This document shows positions 57,117 to 64,000 of a DNA stretch of 64,000 bases, in pieces. The number at the start of each line of letters is the position of its first letter. Position 1 is the stretch's first letter. The DNA is from Omphiscola glabra (Eukaryota > Mollusca > Gastropoda > Lymnaeidae), in assembly GCA_964017045.1 (NCBI GenBank), contig OZ024795.1, positions 29,240,366 through 29,304,365 of the forward strand. Direction: 5' to 3'. The translations under genes were made by a program, and so were the position numbers. The notes under the pieces were generated by a model. That model was not told the origin of the DNA. It worked only from the letters and a program-made list of their open reading frames with translations, and searched no databases.

Positions 57117-57235
57117 CTCATATGCCCCTGGTCCGGGAAAGGCTTCCTTGTCCTCACGGAAACGTTTGTCCTTGGTGACCATGAGTCCCCCCTTCCTGCT
57201 CAACGACTCGGCGACTGTGTTGTACGTGGCTGGTC
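57117..57235 (-). CDS. Internal exon of a sperm-tail PG-rich repeat (STPG/SHIPPO) protein
   Basis: This 119-bp minus-strand exon encodes 39 full codons plus two bases of a split codon. It reads GPATYNTVAES, then GGLMVTKDKRFRED, then FPGPGAYE. PGPGAYE and GPATY are the hallmark of SHIPPO/sperm-tail PG-rich repeats, found in axonemal and flagellar proteins such as ODF3, STPG1 and STPG2. The acceptor is a pyrimidine-rich tract ending ...ctttgacag (AG at 57237-57236) and the donor is GAG|gtagga at 57116. The exon starts in phase 1 and ends in phase 0. The frame is shut or unrelated outside the splice sites. The family call is strong. STPG2 is my best guess from motif order and from the match with the terminal exon at 13.4 kb, but I could not compare it with orthologues. 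Confidence 0.8.
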
Positions 57236-57544
57236 CTGTCAAAGAACAAGGCAAAAAACGTGTAAATACCCCCGGAAAACCCCGGCACATCAAAGTCATC
57301 TTGTCAGGTGTAGACAGGTAGAATATGAGCCCCCCCCCCCCACCCCCAACCAGCCCCCTAAAACCAGGACGGGCTTGTAGAATAAACATGAATTGTCATA
57401 AAAATGGAGTCTTAAATATACAGCACGGGAGACTTGAAAAGACTGAGTTGTTTCTACTTCAAAAGTTGACATTAATTGTTGGCACTATAGTAGCAAATAC
57501 TGCACATAAACTGCAAATAAACTATTTTTTCTTTGCCTGCGTGT
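57236..57544. other. Intron upstream of the STPG exon
   Basis: Includes the branch/pyrimidine region of the exon's acceptor and a C-rich tract (57331-57350). Nothing else recognised. Confidence 0.5.
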
Positions 57545-57715
57545 AGTGGTGGTTGAGTGGATGCAGTGGGGGTTGACTGGATGTAGTGGTGGTTGTCTGG
57601 ATGTAGTGGTGGTCGACTGGATGTAGTGGTGGTTGTCTGGATGTAGTGGTGGTTGAGTGGATGTAGTGGTGGTTGTCTGGATGCAGTGGTGGTTGTCTGG
57701 ATGTAGTGGTGGTTG
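57545..57715. repeat. Minisatellite, 20-bp unit, about 8.5 copies
   Basis: Unit ggatgtagtggtggttgtct with gagt/gact variants. The minus frames (HPDNHHYI) are read-through. Confidence 0.94.
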
Positions 57716-57837
57716 AGAAGTTTTTAAACGGCAATGGATACACGATAAAGCTATTTCAAGGATTTTATGCACCGTGAGGTCATCATGTCACGAGACACCC
57801 CTGTCAGTGGACACAATGTCAGACAGGCTAATTAGCT

Positions 57838-57990
57838 ATATTAGATTAGTCACTTTGCTCTATTATACACTTTGCTCTATGAGATAAGTCAATTTGCTCT
57901 ATTAGATAAGGCACTTTGCTCTATTAGATAAGTCAATTTGCTCTATTAGATAAGTCATTTTGCTCTTTTAGATAAGGCACTTTGCTCAGA
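57838..57990. repeat. Minisatellite, 22-bp unit, about 6 copies
   Basis: Unit attagataagtcactttgct plus ct. The boundaries are diverged. Confidence 0.9.
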
Positions 57991-58094
57991 TAAGTGAGTA
58001 GAAATGTAACTTTAGTGCCCTGGACGGTACATTAAAAAATCTTGGGAGATATGAAGCTCCACTAAAAGCTTCCGTTGAGGTCACCTGACATCTA

Positions 58095-58345
58095 CTCTGA
58101 CTCAAACAATAACAATAAGTAACAAGTGGCACCTGATATGATCTCTGACTGACACAATAAGTGACATGTGGCACCTGATATGATCTCTGACTGAAACAAT
58201 AAGTGACATGTGGCACCTGATATGATCTCTGACTGAAACAATAAGTGACATGTGGCACCTGATATGATCTCTGACTGAAACAATAAGTGACACGTGGCAC
58301 CTGATATGATCTCTGACTGACACAATAAGTGACATGTGGCATTGC
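58095..58345. repeat. Minisatellite, 42-bp unit, about 6 copies
   Basis: Unit aagtgacatgtggcacctga, then tatgatctctgactgaaacaat. The minus frames (CFSQRSYQVPHVTY) are read-through. Confidence 0.95.
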
Positions 58346-58859
58346 CAAAGAATCTCACAAATATGTAAGACGGCTTTTTATTTAAAGTTTGAACCAAAGA
58401 AAACTTGTGTTCAATACAATTCTCAGACTTGCGTATTCTGTTAAAACCAACATCGTAGTCCGCGCGGTTTTTTTACGCCAATGTTTATTTCTCTCAGAGC
58501 GCGCTATGAACAAAATTCCGCCCCCAACTGATGGTGTCTGCCAATAAATCAAGTGTTGCATAAATAGACGTCGGGGCGCCGATTCGTTTTGTTTGGTCAT
58601 GCAACAGCCAAAACTGGTATTAAAGATACCCAGGGAGGAGGGGGGGGGACGACAAAATTATTCCGTACCGTAAACACGTGAAATGTTTCCTGTCCATGCG
58701 ACATCTTTTAGTTTGGCCACCGTATATTTTGATTTTATCGCTTTGTTCAATTTTGTTTTTCCAAACACGCGGCAAGAGAATGCGGCTCAAAGGAAAACAT
58801 CGGGCGCAACAATTAATTAAAGGTTTGTTACTCCATGTTTAATTGCGACCATATTTCGG
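58346..58859. other. Unique DNA, nothing recognised
   Basis: Includes a G-rich tract at 58635-58648. No exon with STPG motifs seen. Confidence 0.4.
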
Positions 58860-59430
58860 GCAGTGACACCTAGACACATGTCTCATCGGGCAGTGGCACC
58901 TAGACACATGTCTCATTGGGCAGTGGCACCTAGACACATGTCTCATCGGGCAGTGACACCTAGACACATGTCTCATTGGGCAGTGGCACCTAGACACATG
59001 TCTCATCGGGCAGTGACACCTAGACACATGTCTCATCGGGCAGTGGCACCTAGACACATGTCTCATCGGGCAGTGGCACCTAGACACATGTCTCATCGGG
59101 CAGTGGCACCTAGACACATGTCTCATCGGGCAGTGGCACCTAGACACATGTCTCATTGGGCAGTGGCACCTAGACACATGTCTCATCGGGCAGTGACACC
59201 TAGACACATGTCTCATCGGGCAGTGGCACCTAGACACATGTCTCATCGGGCAGTGGCACCTAGACACATGTCTCATCGGGCAGTGACACCTAGACACATG
59301 TCTCATCGGGCAGTGACACCTAGACACATGCCTCATCGGGCAGTGACACATAGACACATGTCTCATCGGGCAGTCACACCTAGACACATGTCTCATCGGG
59401 CAGTGACACCTAGACACATGTCTCATCTCT
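58860..59430. repeat. Minisatellite, 30-bp unit, 19 copies
   Basis: Unit cagtggcacctagacacatg plus tctcatcggg. One G/A site (cagtggc/cagtgac) and one C/T site (tcatcggg/tcattggg) vary. Open on both strands over its whole length (209 and 226 codons), which reflects the period and stop-free unit, not genes. Confidence 0.97.
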
Positions 59431-61356
59431 TTGACCATCACGGTTTGATCAAAGATTTTTATTTTCAAATCGTTAATCTCAACTCTCGATTTCTAAACAA
59501 GCCGGAAGAAAAAAAAAGAGGTAATTACCGTATCGAACCCTGACGGACTTATTGGAGGGAACCTCCCCCCTACCCCATTCTCTCCTCCCTCCCCACGCAT
59601 CTTCCCCCACTCCACCAACCAGGACACATTCCCCCAGTATTATTTAAGGCGACCTCACCAAGCCCCCCCCCCCCCTCTCTCTCCTCACTGCCGATGCCTC
59701 GTGCAATTCATTTACTGTCTCCGATATTGCCTAGGGACGAAGAGAAAAAGATGGTTGACAAGAGAGGAGACGGAGGAGAGGGGGGGGCATAGAATGAGAA
59801 GACGACATTGGGAGGAGAGGAAAGGACAAGCATGAGATCAAGGGAGTTTTTAAAATAAAAACAAAAAAACCTAAGAAATCCGTGAGTCAAAGGGAGAGAA
59901 ACAAATGACCAAAATATTGAAATGAGATGCAAACGAGGCGGTATTTGATGAAGCCGCAACAGGGCATCGGCGATCTACGTCCAGAAAACGATGGGAGGAA
60001 GTGCAATAGAAAAATGATTTACTTCCCCTAGACTATAAATATTAGGGGAAGTTTGTTTGCCGGGGGGAGGGGGTGTGTGTTCGATTTGGTCCCGCCTGTT
60101 CGCCCGAAACGAGGAAATCGCGAGTTTTTGCTCCGAGACGAGCGCAGATTAAATCAACAATTGCAGAAATTGCAGCTCTATTTGCCAGCATGTGAGAATA
60201 AATCGTGCCCAGGGGAATAGTAAATACTGGCCAGAAGATGATATCGACTGTCCACTCTTTCGAGCGGTCAAGCAAGTATATGGAGATGGCGTAGCAGTGC
60301 CTGTGATATGACGGTTGATAGTTGCTTATTTGCGATAGATGGACATTAGAGGTGACTCCATGGAAGGATGAGGCCCGGCTTGACTTTGTTTACTCAGACT
60401 TCCCATTACGTACCCGGTGACTTCTGAGATCTGGGAGACTATATTTAGAATATTTCACAGTAAAGCTGCTGTATATAGGGCTGTCAGCTGCCGTGTGCGT
60501 ATGTTTGCGTTTTTTTTATAGGATACAGTTTGTGTACGTTTGTTGTATGATATAGTTTGTATGTTTGTTATATGATACAGTTTGCGCATGTGTGTTATAT
60601 ATTATTTTTGTATGTTTGTTATATGATATAGTTTGTGTATGTTTGCTATATGATATAGTTTGCATCTACAGTTCTCCCTCCTTGTGCTGTTTGGGTCCGA
60701 GTATTTGGGGGGGGGGGGGGGTTAGTTAGTAAATTACAGTTATAATTTTTTCGTGCTTTAGCGAGGCTAATTTAAGAAATTTGTTGTCTTGGATGCACGT
60801 TGTTTAAAAAATACATAAAGAAATTAAATTTGACCAAATATTTTTTAAATAATCCTATCTATTTTGATAAGATCTAAATCTGGTGGACATCAGACGATAT
60901 TATATAAAGGGAATAAATCCAACCGTCAGGTCTTATGCCGCGTTTGTCTAGCCCGAGGCTTATCATGCACGGGTCATTGACCGAGCGGTCACGCCTGTCA
61001 CATCAACGATTGCCACAACCACTGGTTACGTCAATATCTCTCGACTACATTACAATAAATGCCCTCGGGGGGTTATCTTTTCCCAGCCCTTGTATTGCGC
61101 ATATATTTTTTGGGATCCCGTGAAATCATCGGCACGTGGTCTTCTCCTCTTAGTTTCTCTTAACCGATCCCTGCAAGGCGTGCTGGCGGTAGATGCCATC
61201 AGGGGTCACACTTATCTGGAATTCTCGATAGACTGACCAATTATAGGGCGACCTACGGGGTCGGGCGAGGGGAGGTTTGTGAAACCGGGTATCTGGAATC
61301 GAGAAACACAACTTTAAAGTTGCGAAAATATGAGTTTTTGAAAATCCAATCAGAAC
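59431..61356. other. Mostly unique DNA with complex block 59690-60310
   Basis: The block includes a paired aattgcag (60159-60166 and 60168-60175) in an A+T-rich homeodomain-like context (cagattaaatcaacaattgc) and a ggccagaagatgatatcgac segment. Tandem-like gtttgttatatgatatag repeats lie at 60530-60665. A 15-base G run lies at 60707-60721. No recognised exon. Confidence 0.35.
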
Positions 61357-61645
61357 AGATGAGTCAAGTCAACAGGTCAAGTAGTGTTGACCAGATGAGT
61401 CAAGTCAACAGGTCAAGTAGTGTTGACCAGATGAGTCAAGTCAACAGGTCAAGTAATGTTGACCGGATGAGTCAAGTCAACAGGTCAAGTAATGTTGACC
61501 AGATGAGTTAAGTCAACATGTCAAGTAATGTTGACCAGATGAGTCAAGTCAACAGGTCAAGTAATGTTGACCAGATGAGTCAAGTCAACAGGTAAAGTAA
61601 TGTTGACCAGATGAGTCAAGTCAACAGGTCAAATAGTGTTGACCA
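61357..61645. repeat. Minisatellite, 36-bp unit, 8 copies
   Basis: Unit gatgagtcaagtcaacaggt, then caagtagtgttgacca. It contains inverted pieces (ggtcaa/ttgacc), so single units can fold. Confidence 0.95.
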
Positions 61646-61759
61646 CCTAGAACAGATTTGAGTTCAACATTTCATAGACTCCAGGAGAGAAAGAAATGAA
61701 AACAGAAAACCTCGGCTTGCAGAGTGGAGTGGTAGTCCCGTAGGCGAATAACATTGACA

Positions 61760-62002
61760 CTAGAGACCGACCGAAAGTGATTTTCTGATTTCGGCTAAAA
61801 CCGAAAGTAGATCGAAAGTTAAAAATGACTTTCGGCCTAAACCGAAGCCGAAATTCTTTCGGTCTCTAGTCGACACAATGAAACATTCCGACAACTCCTG
61901 CGACACCACTGGTGCCAAGAATGTATCATCCACATCATGTTCCCTTGGATTATCCAGCGGCGTGGAGAGAGGCGATTTGCTGATGGGAAACAGCTCATAA
62001 TC
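61760..62002 (-). CDS. Unrecognised coding-like fragment that reads into a hAT MITE
   Basis: On the minus strand, after a good acceptor (tttttcttctag, ending 62003), a frame opens DYELFPISKSPLSTPLDN and continues REHDVDDTFLAPVVSQ. No canonical donor follows. The frame runs through the hAT MITE at 61761-61868 and stops at TAG (61762-61760), formed by the element's terminal repeat. Upstream of the acceptor the same frame is open for about 15 codons (EGRNPQDLEFFF) before the TAG of the acceptor itself. It may be a real terminal exon with a transposon-supplied stop, or a pseudogene fragment. The family is not recognised. Confidence 0.25.
   Translation of the reverse strand, partial: DYELFPISKSPLSTPLDNPREHDVDDTFLAPVVSQELSECFIVSTRDRKNFGFGLGRKSFLTFDLLSVLAEIRKSLSVGL
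61761..61868. mobile_element. hAT MITE with tagagaccgaccgaaag ends (108 bp)
   Basis: Terminal inverted repeats tagagaccgaccgaaag and ctttcggtctcta. Internal ccgaaa/tttcgg motifs make most of it self-complementary. Flanks attgacac (61753-61760) and gtcgacac (61869-61876) match at 6 of 8 positions, an aged 8-bp TSD. Confidence 0.85.
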
Positions 62003-62044
62003 CTAGAAGAAAAATTCCAGGTCTTGAGGATTTCGCCCTTCAAA

Positions 62045-62397
62045 GTCTACACCATCCTCACATTGTGGCGTCTACACCATCCTCACATTGGGGCGTCTAC
62101 ACCATCCTCACATTGTGGCGTCTACACCATCGTCACATTGGGGCGTCTACACCATCGTCACATTGGGGCGTCTACACCATCCTCACATTGTGGCGTCTAC
62201 ACCATCGTCACATTGGGGCGTCTACACCATCGTCACATTGGGGCATCTACACCATCCTCACATTGGGGCGTCTACACCATCGTCACATTGTGGCGTCTAC
62301 ACCATCGTCACATTGTGGCGTCTACACCATCCTCACATTGTTGCGTCTACACCATCCTCACATTGGGGCGTCTACACCATCCTCACATTGTGGCGGA
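62045..62397. repeat. Minisatellite, 25-bp unit, 14 copies
   Basis: Unit cgtctacaccatcctcacat plus tgtgg. Variants are ctca/gtca and tgtgg/tgggg. All three plus frames stay open and read the same 25-residue cycle, so the open frames are artefacts. Confidence 0.96.
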
Positions 62398-62572
62398 CGG
62401 ACGCCAGAACAAAAAAACAACAACAAAAAACCCAACAATCCAACAACTCTAAAAAATATTTATAAAGCAATAAATAGATAATTATAAAGAGAAATGTGCA
62501 GTAAAATAGAGACGTATGCAGAAAAGTAGATTTTAAAAAAGAAGCCAGATAGTCATCGAAAAAGCCTGATAA

Positions 62573-62821
62573 CTGGAATTTACCCAGCACTTCAAGAGCC
62601 CATGTATACGTTTTTGGGCCAGGAAAATTCCTAATTGGAAAAGCAGCAACAAAAAAAAATATTCAATTAACTCCCAGCTCCAGGAGCAGATCGAGAAGTT
62701 CGACACCATTATTCCAAGAGATCTCATAGATTGCTCGTCCTATGTCTTGAGAAGATTTGATTTCAGTTCACGAGAACCAGGAGAGGACTGGATGGAAACT
62801 AATAAAATGCTCAAGCATTAG
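62573..62821 (+). CDS. Unrecognised coding-like open frame or terminal exon
   Basis: A stop-to-stop frame of 82 codons ends in TAG at 62819-62821. The second half has coding texture: QLQEQIEKFDTIIPRDLID, then SSYVLRRFDFSSREPGEDW, then METNKMLKH. A possible acceptor (aattaactcccag) ends at 62677 and would start a 47-codon terminal exon in phase 0 at 62678. There is no ATG start and I do not recognise the family. It could be the last exon of a plus-strand gene, a decayed transposon ORF, or chance. The first half (with a lysine run) is less convincing. Confidence 0.27.
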   Translation: MEFTQHFKSPCIRFWARKIPNWKSSNKKKYSINSQLQEQIEKFDTIIPRDLIDCSSYVLRRFDFSSREPGEDWMETNKMLKH

Positions 62822-64000
62822 CTTTAAAGATTGACAAAATCGAAATTGAATCGTATGTAATTGATAAAGCGAGGAAACGTAAGTAAACGAGACAAGGCCG
62901 AGGGTGGTGACGTGTTCTGGTAGACAATCATTTTCCTGCGGCCCCCACCCTCCACCCCAACCTCCTTTCCCCGTTTCCTCCAACTTCTCTCTCGTGAACT
63001 CGCTGCTCCTCGTCGAGGACACAAATAATTATGAACTTAACGATTTATCTTCTTCCAATTCAAAAAGCCTAGATTGCGCGTGTGTGTTTGTAAGTGGGGG
63101 AGGGGGTGGAGTAGGGAAACTGGGGGGGGGGGTTGTTCTTCCTAAGCTCTTTAAATCCATCCATTCTCTCGCCTCCTCCTCGCGCGTCGCTCCTCAGATC
63201 GAGGTTATGACGAATGATATAAAAGTTTATTACGCTGTGCAGGGCAAAATGAAATTTGTAAGCGCTGACTTTTTACGACAAGGATAGATCTATCCCGGAT
63301 ACGAGGGACATCATTTAACTTCCTCTGCGAGCCAATAGAGTTTTTGTGAGTCATTCGATTCACCCCCTCCTCCTCCCCCTCCTCTCTCACACTCGCACAG
63401 AGCACAAGCAATGAAACATTATTTGTATATTAAAAATTGTCAAAAAAAAAAAATGTTAAAGGTAATCAAAAACTGAGCGGTCCCTTGATGAAATGACGTC
63501 ACAAAATAAACAGAGTTGATGGGATTAGCGGAGAGGAATATTTCCGACCTTAAGCTCTCGTTTCTGAGACGAGATGTCAGTACAATTAAGGGGACATCTA
63601 CAAGCCAGCAACTAATTCATTCAGACCGGATGCTTAACAGATCAAATATTATCGCGGCCACGAGGGCTTCTGTGTATTGGCGGCCACAAACGTTGCCATG
63701 GCTGCTTATACGACTTCCGGAACTTCTTCAAGGGTGGACGAGGGCTAAATGGCTCGGGACAAAGTTTTATTTGGGCGACTCGTCCTAACATGCTGGCTGT
63801 TTAGAACGTGCTCGTGACGACATGGCCTCGTTCTGAGTGGTAGTAGTGAAAAGAATATCACGTGAGGCTGTCTTACATGTCTGGTGCCCTTTAAGCTTCA
63901 TATACCAGTTATGGTCTCATGGGTGTGAATGCAGAAGCGTAAACTTTAAGGGGTGGAGGTCAATGCCCTTCCCCTCCACCCCCCACCCCCCGGGGTTACA
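62822..64000. other. Complex DNA at the window edge, candidate regulatory
   Basis: Contains a C-rich/G-rich pair (62935-62980 and 63095-63135), a full CRE palindrome TGACGTCA at 63494-63501, and gtttattacgctgtgcaggg, a homeodomain/caudal-like context, at 63221-63240. The open frames (62904-63287, 63516-63788) have no motif or splice support. Confidence 0.35.

Noticed and set aside
58839..59543. Overlapping 209- and 226-codon frames resembling Cys/His repeats
   Set aside because: Both come from a 30-bp array without stops. Neither has spacing of a known zinc-binding fold or splice signals.
59520..59575. Possible phase-1 donor (G|gtaattacc) for an exon upstream of 57235
   Set aside because: No acceptor with a pyrimidine tract precedes it, and the frame has no STPG character.
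63516..63788. 90-codon plus frame near the right edge
   Set aside because: No domain motif, and the region has mixed complexity with a CRE palindrome just upstream. Coding cannot be supported.

Overview
The window looks like nuclear DNA from a metazoan, most likely a mollusc and probably a gastropod. There is no operon structure, ribosome-binding-site logic or dense coding. There are instead GT-AG spliced exons, non-autonomous hAT transposons with 8-bp target-site duplications (TSDs), a solo LTR, poly(G) and microsatellite tracts, and a very heavy load of minisatellites. By my tally about fifty tandem arrays occupy roughly 24 kb, a bit under 40% of the window. The organism call is an inference. 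It rests on SPIN-type hAT elements, which are documented in a pond snail, and on the overall repeat texture.

Only one gene is supported well. It lies on the minus strand. A 119-bp internal exon (57117-57235) carries a PGPGAYE motif typical of sperm-tail PG-rich (SHIPPO/STPG) proteins. A 132-bp terminal coding exon (13389-13520) carries a LKGTFNHTLNNP block and ends in TGA. The exons have compatible phase (0/0) and good splice sites, and the joined frame reads like an STPG2-type C-terminus. If they splice directly, the DNA between them is one intron of about 43.6 kb, so two thirds of the window is the last intron of a cilium/flagellum gene. The 5' part of the gene lies beyond 57.2 kb and was not identified.

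Layout: 1-13 kb is downstream of the gene, with small minisatellites, several hAT MITEs that have clear TSDs (3.7, 3.9, 4.7, 5.1 and 7.6 kb) and A+T-rich filler. 13-17.5 kb holds the terminal exon, a dispersed-repeat remnant and a foldback element. 17.7-22 kb is a 4.3-kb array of a 19-bp unit with higher-order structure. 22-57 kb is intron: arrays of 13-65 bp units alternate with short complex blocks (for example 25.0, 34.1, 38.9, 44.4, 50.0, 52.7 and 54.2 kb) that look like candidate conserved non-coding or regulatory DNA. This part also has a solo LTR inserted in a 38-bp satellite (37.2-37.8 kb), CTCF-like sites (48.7 and 54.2 kb) and a SPIN copy at 39.4 kb. 57-64 kb has more arrays, a hAT MITE at 61.8 kb and two unrecognised coding-like fragments (61.8-62.0 kb minus, 62.6-62.8 kb plus).

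Most long open frames here are read-through of tandem arrays and are not genes. I saw no rRNA, tRNA, CRISPR array or new multi-gene system. The most notable items are the SPIN-type elements, the higher-order structure of the 19-bp array, the giant repeat-filled intron, and the LTR that split a satellite.
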